A stretch of DNA of 64,000 bases from Patiria pectinifera (GCA_029964075.1 CM057135.1:29687366-29751365); one strand, 5' to 3'. Shown: positions 1 through 10,865, counted from the stretch's first letter. A program made the numbers and translations. Notes: a model not told the origin generated them from the sequence alone.

Positions 1-620
1 CATTTGTAACTCAAGTTATCATCCGGAAACCATTTACCTTTAACTCACCATGGTGACCTTGACCTTTGACCTTTTGACCCCAAAACCAATCCCAACTTGC
101 CTACTCCCAAGGGCAACCCTCTACCAAAGTTAGACACCAAAATCTCATTTCTAGCTAAAGTTATCATCCGGAAACCATTTACCTTTAACTCACCAAGGTG
201 ACCTTGACCTTTGACCTTTTGACCCCAAAACCAATCCAAACTTGCCTACTCCTAAGGGCAACCCCCTACCAAAGTTACAACCCCAAACAACATTTCTAAC
301 TCAAGTTATCATCCGGAAACCATTTACCTTTAACTCACCATGGTGACCTTGACCTTTGACCTTTTGACCCCAAAACCAATCCCAACTTGCCTATTCCCAA
401 GGGCAACCCTCTACCAAAGTTAGACACCAAAATCTCATTTGTAACTCGAGTTATCATCCGGAAACCATTTACCTTTAACTCACCAGGGTGACCTTGACCT
501 TTGACCTTTTGACCTCAAAACCAATCCAAACTTGCCTATCCCTAAGGGCAACCCCTTACCGAAATTACAACCCCAAACAACATTTCTAACTGAAGTTATC
601 ATCCGGAAACGAAGCTACCC
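1..620. repeat. 145-bp tandem satellite in a 290-bp higher-order pattern
   Basis: Units start at 1, 146, 291, 436 and 581, so the period is exactly 145 bp; the last unit is partial and the array may continue off the left edge. Two subtypes alternate. Units 1 and 3 end in tagacaccaaaatct, while units 2 and 4 end in acaaccccaaacaa, giving a 290-bp higher-order repeat. Each full unit has a run of TGACCT-like half-sites (about 51-79, 197-225, 341-369 and 487-515). It lies downstream of the CBP exons, so it is probably inside a CBP intron. Confidence 0.93.
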
Positions 621-1513
621 GGACGTTCCAGCGGGCGGACACTTCTGGGGTAGGTGCATTGTTGTCCCTTTGTCCCTATTTCTAAAGATTTCACTTGCGG
701 GGTATCTCATTTTCTAAAGATTTTACTTGCGGGGTACCTCGAACAAAGGACAGGTACCCCACAAGTGGTCCCTGGTAAGAACGGACAGACATACATCCAG
801 ACGGACGCCCTAGGCGATGACAATACCCCTCGAGCCTCTCGGCTGAGGGGTAAAAATGGGATCAGCACAAACCAGTTTCTGGAAGGTCTTGGGATCCACA
901 GGCTGCTGGGAGAGAAGGTGCTCCGTGATTGACATCAATGGTTGCGAAAGCTCACTTGGTTTGAAAGCTATTTAGAAGCATGGAGGGAAATATGAAATGT
1001 GAAGTAATTTAACTTTAATGCATATATCCTAAAAGCAGACAGAGACAAGAACGATTGGAATGGTACGGAGCTAGTAGTGTGGATAACTTCCATATTCACA
1101 AGTAGAAGTCTGATGTCATTTCAGGCAGAAACCTCTGCCTTGTTACTTGTTACAATCCATATACTGCCCCAAAGTCTATGGTTAATGGATTTCAGGGAAA
1201 CATTCGAATGTTATACTGAGTGGTTAATATAATTGACCCATTAAGCCAGGTATCATGAATGAAATTCATTGGACCCAAGTCTGCAACATACCAAGAATTT
1301 GTGTTTAGTTGCTTCTTGAATTGTACATCTGAAAGAACTCCTACAAAAACAGCATTTGACCAAACCCAAAAATTTGAAGCATGACTAAACACAATGGGAT
1401 ACTTACTTACTATTGTGCATTGAGATATCTCCACTGACCGACCTATTGTGGGTATCATCATGAGTGGAATTCATGTTCATCAGAGCTTTCAATTCATGTC
1501 GTAATTCACTCAC
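621..1513. other. CBP intronic DNA with repeat-like segment
   Basis: No coding exon recognised. A short direct duplication (ctaaagatttcacttgcggg / ctaaagattttacttgcggg) lies at about 683-735. A GC-richer stretch follows at about 740-930, with small inverted matches around ggggtacc. It looks like an old dispersed repeat. No terminal repeats or target duplication could be fixed. Confidence 0.4.
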
Positions 1514-4500
1514 CCTGCTGCTGGCCTGTGGTTTCATGTGTGATCCAAGGGTTGCTAGTACTAGGCATAGTGGTGTCGATGTTGTGGCCGGCATTCAGAC
1601 CACTGCTACTGCTGGGTTCAGACTTCAGCATGGCATCCGTCTGCTGCTGGACACCAGCATTTATAGTCAGGGGAACTTTGAATGCACCTGTATCATCTAC
1701 ATGAAAGGAAATACAGGGCAAGTCAAAAAAAGTGGAACCCAAACCCCATAATACATATTTTTGTTAATCGAAATTCACTAAAATCAGTGTGCCGTGCAAA
1801 CGGAGCGGGATACCACGTTCATTTTGTCTTAATACACGCCACGAGTGTCGGTTACAAATTGCGACAACAAAATAAACCTACTTGTGTTCAATACTACTTA
1901 GGCATCCTGCATGCATGCGCATGGTATATCTGTGTGCAATAGCGCCCACACGTCTGGAAAGCGGAGTTGAGAGATCAATTTTTTTTCTACCAAAAACGAC
2001 CGCAATTTCTGAATAAACTTCATGAATAATGGGAGTCATAACACCTCTTTACGCCAAGACAAAAGTGTTTTTTTTTAGAGTGAGCTGATACTTATTATTA
2101 CCGTTTAGAATGGACTAGTTTTACGTGTTTCCAGGTGGATTCCCTTTACGTACGGGAATGCCCGTGGGCCGGGCCGTGTTGTTGGTAAGGTACTGTATAC
2201 GGACTGCAGCTGCATTCCGCCGTCACTGAACTGGACATTTGTTATGTGTTTTATCGAATGAAAATTAATATTTTAAGATCGAAAATTGGGGTGGGTGGGT
2301 GAGTAAAAACAATTTTGATAAAAAAAAATTGAAATTTAAAAACATCGAACATTTTGAATGGCCCCTAAATAGTCCGGTCAATTTAAGTTAAGACCTAGAA
2401 CATTTGCAATAGAAACCATTCAAGCGTCAAACGACTTTACATAAATACACAAACAACATGTGAAAAATCTAATTGTTTCTATGGAGTGGAAGGGTGTTTT
2501 TCAAGCATTTTTTCAGATAAAAAATTTGGGACATTTTGTCCTCGAACAATTCGTCTGGTGACTTGATGCGATTTAAATGTCTATATAAGCTAATGTTTAG
2601 GATTCATGACCACATGCGAGTGCAGCAGACGACTGTTTCCAATTATAATTTTATACAGGGCACTACGGATGGAGTGGACGATTTTCCGCCGAAACTTTGC
2701 GAAATAAGTCCACAGACGAGATACAATTATTTGCAAAAAGGGCCGGGGATGTCTAAACATCATTTTGATCATACACATATGGAAAACGGTGGGACAGTGC
2801 ATGTATGGACCGACTCCAATATTCAAAATTGGACTCTGGCCTATTGGCGTAGACACCTGAAAATTAAATTTAATGGATCTCTTTGTGTATATCATTTCCC
2901 GCCCTTTATTCAAGTAGCCCTGTTCAGTTAATACAAAGATTTTCTGTGAAACAAATGTTTTTGGGGGCACAAAGTGATTTATTTTAACCAATAAATATTT
3001 CGGGAAGCAAACAAATCTCAAATTTCTTGATTTTTTTCAAGAAAATATCCTATAGTATTATGCGCAGTGTAAATTACAATATATTTTAATAATTGGTGGA
3101 CATAAAAAAAGTTGTGTGCTGTGATCAGTCGTGTCTTGCGAAGTCTCATACTTGATGTGAACGGATTTTCTGACGAGTAACGGGCACAAAAGAAAACATG
3201 ACGCTCTCCACAGCTGTTTTACGTATGATGAAAAATTAGTAGCGAAAAAGTGAATAAAAACACTTTTCCACTCCTGTAATGAAATTAGATTTTCAGTATG
3301 TTAAATAGTGATATTTCTTTAGCGTGATAGCATTAAAATAAATTCTATTGCAATTTGTTCTAGGTCAGGCCCTGTTTTGTTCTAAATTGACCGGACTAAA
3401 AGTCTCACAATTCTACTTACTAAGAGTGTTGGGCATTCCCGGTGGCCTGGTCTGATTCTTGGTGTTGTACGGAATGCACAGTGCCTGGTAAGCCCGCTGC
3501 ATTGAGTTCTGATCAATGGTTGTGGTGATGGCAGTGGAGCCAGGCAAAGGGCTGGCCATGGCGCTGTGCAACAATTTCTCTGCTTGAAGATTGAATTGCA
3601 AAAAGAGTGCGTTTTAATTTAAAGGCATTTGAAATGTGTACCAACAAACTCCAATCAATGAACTCTAGAATTGTGTTCAAAATCCAGAAATACAAATAAG
3701 CAACATTCTAAACTTTAAATGGATTTTTTTGTCATACTCACATTGCAAATTGTTTCAGACTTGTATTAAAATCTAGCGTGCTAAATGTGTCATTCAATAT
3801 CTACAATCAGTTTTCTCTACTTTGGATATCCAATGGTTATTTTACTTAATAATGAAGGGTTTGTGGAAACACCATGTGTGAATAATTTCTCAACTAAGAG
3901 AATGGTTCTGAAGAGAACCAGAGGTATAAACGCGACGTTCCGAGTTACTTGATAGAATCCAATCCTGGACACTTGTTATGTAACTTACAATAGATTAATC
4001 CTTCAAATGATTCAAATATCCAAGATTTTTTACGATAGTTACCATGTCGTCGGTCGGACACATGCTTGAGTGGCAAGCACACTGGACAGTCACTACGTGT
4101 GCAGTTCTTCCAGTGAGTGATAATCTGCCTTGATGAGGCACAGTGGGCGACTACCGAGAGAGGAAGACAATACCAAAAGGAAGACAATGTACCAAAAATC
4201 AAAGATGTACTGCACATGCTTATAAACATATTCAATTTGCCTGCTGAAAAGATTTGAACTTGTAGATGTACGTTTTATTTAACCCCCCCCCCCCCCATTG
4301 TACTTTTGGGTCTGCATCCCTCTGAAATTTTATGCAAAAACAGGGATCTTGTCTGACTACTCCTCACCTTGGCAAGACTTTCCCTCTTGGCAATTGGTCA
4401 TGTGGTTGAGCACGTTCTTCATGGTGCGGCAGTGGGGCAGGCCGCACTGCTTGTTCTCCCCGTTGGCCTGGTTCTCCCGCCGCTGGCACTTGTGTGCGTG

Positions 4501-5884
4501 CAGCAGCAGCACCAACTGCTGCTGGATCAGCTTGCGCTTGCCCAGGTTGGCTTGGGAGGTCTGGGTCCCGACGGCCGCCCCAGGCTGGGTACCAGGCATG
4601 GCAGGCTGAGCACCTTGGCCGATGCCTCCCTGTGATTGAAAAAACAAATCCCAGACAACATTAGGAAATGTTCATTCAACAAGTTAATTCAAGTGCTGAC
4701 ATAAATGTAGAAACTATGATAAATACATGTGATGTAAACAGTCCAAAGCAGCAGTGGAAGAGAAAGTCATATGTTATATCAGCATCTGATCAAAACAACT
4801 GATTTGGCAACTTGAATGTTTAGATGAGTAGAGTTTTCTGACTGCACAAAATCTCGACACAGGCTTGATAGTGCACTGAAACTTGTGCCAAATTAAACTA
4901 AAGTCGTGAAATTAACTTTGAAACTCTGAATTTTTTTTTGAAGCTATGCACACATGAAAGCATGACGTTAGTAAAGCTTGAGTAGAAGTTTAGAGTAGCT
5001 GAGACAGGGTGGGCAGTTAAAGAAAGAACGGGAGAGAGAGAGAGGGAGGTAGGAAAGCAGAGCAACCCGCTTACCATAGAAATGCCACCTGAAATATTCA
5101 TATTGACATTGCTTGCCATGTTTCCAGCCATGTTGCCAGGCACATTGCTGGTGATGTTGGACGGCAGACTGGACGAGGGCAGGTTGCCGGCAAGATTGCC
5201 GCCCAGGCAAGGGCGGATCCAGAACACAATTTTGGGGGGGGCCAAAAAAAAATTTGGTCCCCTAAAAAAGTGGGTCAAAAAAATTACGGCGTGGGGTTCG
5301 GGGCCCGCTTAAGGGCCCCGAAAAAATTTGGATTCTAGATGCTCTGTGGTGCGATCGGAGGCAATTTCTGACCACTTTAACCAATGTTTTTTTGAGGAAA
5401 AGATGGTGGTGTACTCATTGCCTGCCTTTATTGCGATGTCACATAAAAAAAAAAAAAAATTGGTTTCGTTTTGGGGGGGGCCATGGCCCCCTTTGGCCCC
5501 CCCCTGGATCCGCCCTTGCGCCCAGGTTCCCCGAGGAGTTGAAGCCACCGACCATGTTGCCGTGCATGCCGCCGGCCATGTTGGGCAGGTTGGCGCCGGC
5601 TGCTGTCACACCAGTCAGATTACCCGGCAGGCTGGCCGCCAGGTTATTGGCCAGGTTGGGGGTCATGTTGACGTTGGGCATGTTCAGGCTGTCCAGGATA
5701 CTGCCGCCACCGCCGCTGCCACCTGAGAGAGTTGTGGTGGCGCTGGTGGGTGTGTATGTGGACATGGCGTTCAGTTGAAGGGAAGGAGTTGAGGCGGTGG
5801 AGCCCACTGAGGAGCCCAAAGAGCTGGCATTGTTAGAGCTGGATCCAATGAGTTCTTCGGACAGATCCAGTAAATCCAGCAACT
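1514..5884 (-). CDS. CREBBP: CBP/p300 histone acetyltransferase, N-terminal exons (partial, exon broken by a transposon)
   Basis: Transcriptional coactivator and lysine acetyltransferase of the nucleus; only the region up to and just past TAZ1 is here. Exons seen, 5' to 3': 5884-5075, 4629-4368, 4150-4043, 3579-3421, 1687-1514, with phases that agree at each junction. Exon 4629-4368 carries the [18 protein letters not shown] helix and the first zinc ligands of TAZ1. Exon 4150-4043 carries [17 protein letters not shown] and CPVCLPLK, completing TAZ1. Exon 3579-3421 has [11 protein letters not shown], matching the conserved segment after TAZ1 in p300. The initiator exon was not found; KIX, bromodomain and HAT lie to the left of the window. 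The first exon seen is rich in Asn/Gly/Met repeats and begins [11 protein letters not shown]. It is interrupted at 5208-5518 by a hAT-type element that adds stops and a frameshift (319 bp with the duplication). Removing the element and one 8-bp duplicate restores [11 protein letters not shown] in frame. The domain calls are secure; whether this allele is expressed is not. Confidence 0.9.
2372..3396. mobile_element. 1.0-kb inverted-repeat element in a CBP intron, TA target
   Basis: Terminal inverted repeats begin GTCCGGTCAATTTA at 2372 and end TAAATTGACCGGAC at 3396. The similarity continues inward as degenerate repeats (CTAGAACA.TTGCAATAGAA). A TA dinucleotide flanks both ends (2370-2371, 3397-3398), as in Tc1/mariner-type insertions, but two bases are weak evidence. 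Open frames inside (131 and 143 aa on opposite strands at 2536-3021) show no transposase motif that I recognise. Confidence 0.65.
5208..5518. mobile_element. 311-bp hAT-type MITE inserted in a CBP coding exon
   Basis: Perfect 15-bp terminal inverted repeats CAAGGGCGGATCCAG at both ends. The flanking 8-bp direct duplication CGCCCAGG is at 5200-5207 and 5519-5526. An 8-bp duplication with a CA(R)GGG-type end is the hAT pattern. The interior has no transposase. It contains a ~100-bp core (about 5287-5395) that also occurs, reverse-complemented and roughly 90% alike by eye, in the element at 18119-18904. The C/G homopolymer runs resemble other repeats in the window. Confidence 0.92.
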
Positions 5885-6056
5885 CTGTAAAATGAGGACG
5901 ACAATCATTTAGTATCACATTTTAAAATGCCTTTTTTTTATTATCAAGATTTCCATCATTGCTCAGCATAAAGCTTCAGTTTAACACATTACATGATTGA
6001 GCTATCGGGAAACAAGGGTTACAAATGTCAACTCAAATTCCAACAATTTCAGGAAG

Positions 6057-6137
6057 CTGGCACTTGTGTGCGTGCAGCAACAGCACCAACTGTTGCCTGA
6101 TCAGCTTGCGCTTGACCAGGTCAGCTTGGGAGATCTG
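6057..6137 (-). pseudogene. partial duplicate of the CBP TAZ1 exon
   Basis: These 81 bp align without gaps to 4483-4563 inside the TAZ1 exon, with roughly eight mismatches. The minus-strand frame is still open and reads [18 protein letters not shown], the first TAZ1 helix with one Gln-to-Arg change. An AG precedes the homologous block (aatcag|ATC). No splice donor follows the Cys, and the similarity stops before the next zinc ligand. It is therefore a fragment of an exon duplication, upstream of the repeat-rich exon in transcript order. An alternative exon cannot be ruled out but lacks a donor. Confidence 0.8.
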
Positions 6138-6888
6138 ATTATCTAAGAAATAAACACAGAGAACGTCAAAATACATACTATGGTAAAAATTTCATTTAAG
6201 TTTAAATAATGATTATTGGATATTACACATAAAATTATGGTCTTAATGTGGGGGCCTTGCCTTTCAAAAAGGAAATTACAGTTGGAGGCAGTCTGTCTAG
6301 GTCCAATTTGTACTTGTTTTGGAATTCATTTGAGAGCTGCCTGCATGTTGATATAGTCCTTGGTGTATTGACAGAGGGCACAATTTACTGATCATCAGCT
6401 TCTTGACCATGTTCTAGTAACGCCTTGGATATTACATGCATTAATTGAGTGAGGGACTACACTACATAAATCATGATCGACGCATACATTATTCATATCA
6501 CATTTTAAGGCACCATAGCCAAACTTGGGATTCAATTTAAGTGCAGGACTGCATCGGATTGATTAACATAAGATCATTATAATCAAGTCATTTAAATAAC
6601 GTTAACACGAGTAATATTCATATTAGGCCAAATAAAAAAAAACATGTTAAGCATCCCCACCCGTTTCCTTTTCGGAGGCCCCCTTCTTTTTTCTTTCTTT
6701 CATTAACTGAAAAAAATGATAATTTTAAACAGTAACATCATTTTGGCCTCTTTGTCTGTTGCATCTAGCCCATATAAAGCTGGTATAGCACAGTTGGGTA
6801 GCCATTTTGGAGCAAAAACAAAAGGGCCTCCTCCTTCCTTTTTTTCAAAAAGGCATGACGCTAAACATGTTTTTTTTTAAATTTGGCC

Positions 6889-8710
6889 TTAGTAACCTTC
6901 AGTATCCTTCTTTAATGGTGGTTGCATGCAATCATCTTCAGCAGAGTCAAGTTGTCTCTTTCCTGACCAAGTAAAGAATAGACAATTGTACATTTAAATA
7001 TTCAGTAGCTAAGCCAAAAAAAAAGTCTCCGGTTTCTGGTATGCGCGCGCGTCGTCGTAGCCATGGGCGTCGGCAAAATGAAAAAGTCTTTTTTTCAATG
7101 AAAGATGACGTCTCAAAACCACCAAACTCACTGGTTTGACTGGAATCCTGCTGCTGCACAATTTTAACGTGTTTTTAGATTGGGTTATGGTCGAGAATAA
7201 GGTTTATGTGACCTCTCTGGACTTCCATATAATTGCACTTAGTTTAGTCGGGCACCATTTGCAGTCATCAGCCGACATTTGAAGGAAAAAAAAATCAGGT
7301 AAAAAAAAAAAAAAAAAAGCCACGTCGATCGCCGCACCACTTTTTGGGCAAGCTCCATACCAGAATACCAGAAACCGGAGACTTTTTTTTTTGGCCTAAA
7401 AGTTAAAAGTCAAAATTGGGGCAGTTTAAAACATTTTATAACATGCATGTAGATCTAACATTAACTATTCTAGATAGAGATTTGCAGGATCTCCATAGAA
7501 CAAAATGCACTGAATTAACCTTAATTCTTAAGGAGATAAAGACCTTTTGTAAATTATATTAAGTATTGTAGAATTTTATTGGCTACAGATTGAGTTAAGT
7601 TGGCCTAAGTTTTTAATTGTTTAATTATTTTGATGTCTATTCACATAGTTTTTGTTAATTATCTGGATACCACTCTGAATGGAAGATTTCTTGAAATGAA
7701 ATTGATTCACTGAAATAAACTAATAGCTTTTTGTAGATTGTCAAAATCACCGAAATGGGTACTCTCTTTTGCTTGATATATAATTACATGTATATACTTT
7801 TGAACAGTAACTTACTTTTATTTTCCCTTATGCTTCTGCCAATATCAATGAGGGTTTGGAGAACTTCATCCATAGTGGGTCTGCTTCTGTATTCCGCTTG
7901 CCAGCATTTATTTAGAAGCTTGCTCATTTGTTGGTGTTCTGGGCAGGTACTTGGAATTTGAGGGCGTTCGTTTCTCTCAACTACTTCTTTGTAGATCTGA
8001 ATCTGTTGTTTCCCGGGATGGGGGGCCCGACCAGACATTATTTCCCACATGACAATGCTAAAAGAAAACACATCTGATTTGGTTGTCACCTTGCATGGTT
8101 TCCTCACGCTTTGGGGATCATATGCAACACTGCCGAAGGCCTCCGGGGCCATCCATGGCCAAGATCCCCTATTGCTGACTGTGCTGATGGTTAACTCACA
8201 TTTCCTGGATATGCCAAAGTCACATATCTTCAGTACGTTATCGCTGGTGACAAGGAAATTGGGGGATTTTACATCTCCATGCTGGTACTTGTTCTGATGA
8301 ATGAACTGCAGAGCGCTGGCACCATCCTGGGCCCATTTCATCCAACGGCTCTGCATATACTCATGCCAGTTTTCACGGTGTCGGCAAATCACATCATGTA
8401 AAGAACCTTCCTCTGCATATTCAGTCACAATGATGTGACTCTCCCCTATGGAAGTTGGCAGAACAACTCCAAAGAACTTAATGATATTTTTGTGATTTAA
8501 CCTTGCCAAAATCGCAGCTTCGTCCTCATGGAAATGATGGCAGCACTTTGCAGCAACTGTCTGTTCTCCTGAAGATTTTTTCCACTTTGTCAGGTACACT
8601 GGATTCTTGCTTTTGTTGGATATCACTCGAAAATCATTTGAAATGTGTCCTCGGTCAATAACCGTGTACGAAGATTTTTTCATATCTGGTGAAATATAGA
8701 GCACAGACAT
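6889..8710 (-). CDS. TKL/MLK-like (ZAK-like) protein kinase, two exons
   Basis: Predicted Ser/Thr kinase of 322 aa: exon 8710-7816, then exon 6962-6889 (donor A|GTAAGT, acceptor GGTCAG|GA, phase 1). Similarity is to mixed-lineage/ZAK MAP3Ks, for example NHKNIIKFFGVV and VTEYAEEGSLHDVI. Residues visible: VAAK Lys about 55; a Glu at 62-64 for helix C; HGDVKSPN at 144-151; DFG 164-166; MAPE 187-190; SDVFSF at 212-217; a late Arg about 277 in RSRP. Two oddities: there is no GxGxxG loop in the first 55 residues, and the catalytic HRD is HGD (a non-RD form). No leucine zipper, SAM or SH3 domain follows. The short second exon adds a basic/acidic tail (RKRQLDSAEDD ... LKKDTEGY) that could hold a nuclear signal. 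Start chosen as the first in-frame Met at 8710; upstream exons encoding a glycine loop are possible. Confidence 0.82.
7013..7396 (-). mobile_element. Harbinger-type MITE, copy A (kinase intron)
   Basis: Family end sequence GGCC-A(n)-GTCTCCGGTTTCTGGTA appears inverted at both ends. The left end has lost one G (GCC). A TAA target duplication is at 7010-7012 and 7397-7399. The body is reverse-oriented relative to the copies at 24312, 35831 and 53565. It lies in the intron between the two kinase exons. A 3-bp TWA duplication is the PIF/Harbinger signature; no transposase is present. Confidence 0.88.
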
Positions 8711-8839
8711 GATTACAAGGGTGAATCATTACAAGCACTATTACAAATGTATATATCACTGTAAAATAATATAAATTGTTTTTGCCTACTCCCTAACCCA
8801 CAGTCTGCCCATGCAAGTTCTTTTCCAATGTACAGTATA

Positions 8840-8983
8840 CAAATATTGAGTGGCTCTGAGTGAAATGGGAGGAATATTATCGTAAGGTAAAATCTGGACT
8901 TTTCCATTTCATGAGGCGAAGTCCAGATTTTACCGAGCTATAATATTCCTCCCATTTCACATTTTAAAGCCACTCAATATTTG
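8840..8983. repeat. 144-bp hairpin/foldback just upstream of the kinase
   Basis: Left arm CAAATATTGAGTGGCT... and right arm ...AGCCACTCAATATTTG are inverted copies. Both continue inward through GAAATGGGAGGAATATTAT and GTAAAATCTGGACTT, around a loop near 8904-8918. There are small mismatches in the arms. It could be a tiny MITE; no clear target duplication was seen. Confidence 0.75.
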
Positions 8984-9194
8984 TTTTATATAACTGACAT
9001 ATAGATCCTTGTCACTTGATATTTTGAACTTTTATTTCACTACAAAATTGATGGGAAATGTATTTCTCTTCCAAACCAAGCCTTCTTGAAAATGTTTGAA
9101 CCTCACTCTGTAGCGCTGGCTCTTTGGAACAATACGCGCAACGCTGAACGCGCACACCAGCATGCCCTTTACACAAATATGATCCTAACTGTTC

Positions 9195-9320
9195 AATACT
9201 ATTTCCCATTCCCCATGGGCGGATAGTACTTTTTGAGACCCGGCGTGAATGGGAGTATAAGAATGTCACATGATGCGAGTTCCACCAATCAAATGACAAG
9301 GATGTATGTCGGTTATATAT
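9195..9320. repeat. dispersed repeat, copy 1 (second copy near 28115-28250)
   Basis: Shares with 28115-28250 the order ATTTCCCATTCNCCATGGG, CCCGGCGTGAATGG, GAGTTCCACCAATCAAATG, ACAAGGAT and GGTCGGTTATATA. The type of repeat is unknown; no terminal repeats were found. Confidence 0.6.
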
Positions 9321-10659
9321 TGTATACTACAGGGTGAGTCAGAATAATCTGGACCCAAATTAAAGAAAATATTAAAAATATGTAGCCATTACCAAAATAA
9401 GTGCAAATGAGACATGTTATAGGCTGGTATTTAGGACATATTTGGTGAAAGTTTCATGTAGGCCTATATCCATTGTACCATTTTGAAGAAAAGCACTAGC
9501 AAAGAACACACGCTAATACAAAAAACACTGACCACTGTTCCATGGTTCAACAAATTTATTGAAATCGCACAACAAACCATGCTGAACATTTACATATCTG
9601 TCCAACATGTGCTGCAAAGTGCCAGAGAAACTAACTTGTATTAATTTACCGGGACTTAATTATTTTGTATTTGCAACAGAAAATGCCAAATAGACATTTT
9701 TGATGAATTCTGCCCTGAAAACGTTACTAAGTCCGGTTTTTTTTTTTGGGGGGGGTGCAACTATCTTTATTATATTTTATTATGTTTACTCATATACTGT
9801 ATACATAGCAATTTAAAACACAATGCAGTGTTTTGTTTTATTCATAGTTTTATTCATTTAAGGACTTGTTTTATTGTTTTATTTCTTTAAAATTTTTACA
9901 TTGTTATAATATATTAACATTGTTTTTAGTGTTTTGTATTTAATCAGTTGGAGAGCCCCTCGACAGAAACCATGTTCCTTTTGGGTAATCCAGCGGGACC
10001 TGGTTAAATATTATACTGTGTATGTTTTGTCTAAAATGTTCATGTGTATTTCTGAGTTTTTAATGTTATTATGTTTTTGTAACAAATGTATCCTGAAAAA
10101 TGAAATAAATTTATGTAAATGTAATGTTGTTCGAAAATGCAAAAAAAATACAATTTAACTGCCAACCCCATTTTTTCCTTTTGTTTAATATAGGCCTATA
10201 CACAAGTGGCCTTGCTAATTGTCGGTGTTCTGTTTGGCTGTTTGGTTTACAGTCTCACTCTCAGGCAATCTTAGACCCGTGAACGTCTCCAACCGGGATT
10301 TCGAACATGTCGAAAGTCCAGCAAATATAAATGAACCGTGGCTAAGTATACAACATAGCCACGTTAACGTGTCTAAGGCAATCTATTTATGCAAATTCTG
10401 CACTGCAGTGAGCATGGAAAGTTTAAGTTTTAAGCTTTTGTTACTTTCTAGCATATGGAGGAATTCTTTATTGCTCCATGCAACATATGTACCACTTTGG
10501 CCCCAGTACCTGGAGCACTAGAATTCAATTTTTGAAATGTTGGTTAAACCTCTCTACAGATCATAGAATACAACCAATGCCTCAAGAAACTCTGGGGTGT
10601 GCCTGAAAGTAGCAAAGAGTAAGCTGACTTTTTCAGGTGGGACGTGTGGCTGGGGCCTA
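9321..10659. other. intergenic, AT-rich, no gene recognised
   Basis: T-rich and A-rich low-complexity sequence with a poly-T/poly-G run at about 9738-9757. The only open frames are short and featureless. The stretch around 9900-10160 ends in an aataaa-like run and could be the tail of a retroelement, but nothing decisive is visible. Confidence 0.4.
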
Positions 10660-10840
10660 CCCCTAGAACTATGGGGCTTGCTACTCAAGCGAGCCCCATA
10701 GTTCTGGGTAGCTAGGGCCGGAATACATCGCAGGGATATCCCTAGCCCGACTGCGTCTGGCTGTACACTATCACAAGCTCACATGAGCTTGTGATAGTGT
10801 ACAGCCAGAGGCTGTACACTATCACAAGCAGTCATGGAGT
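10660..10840. repeat. two adjacent perfect-stem hairpins
   Basis: Hairpin 1 (about 10668-10716) pairs CCCTAGAACTATGGGGCT with AGCCCCATAGTTCTGGG. Hairpin 2 (about 10756-10807) has a perfect 25-bp stem beginning CTGGCTGTACACTATCAC. It is followed by a third partial copy of one arm at about 10810-10829. The first hairpin resembles the terminal hairpins of the foldback at 47378-48126. Confidence 0.75.
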
Positions 10841-10865
10841 TCTAGCGCCCCAGTTAGTGGGACTA

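Noticed and set aside
2536-3021. 131- and 143-aa frames as host genes
   Set aside because: They lie wholly inside an inverted-repeat element and have no recognisable domain; kept only as a transposon note.
4357-4647. Plus-strand frames overlapping the TAZ1 exon
   Set aside because: Shadows of the CBP exon on the other strand; the minus-strand reading matches TAZ1 residue by residue.
5208-5518. Element as a functional new intron (introner)
   Set aside because: No GT donor at the left boundary or AG at the right boundary. A GC donor is conceivable at one end, but no acceptor lies near the other. Left as an open question only.
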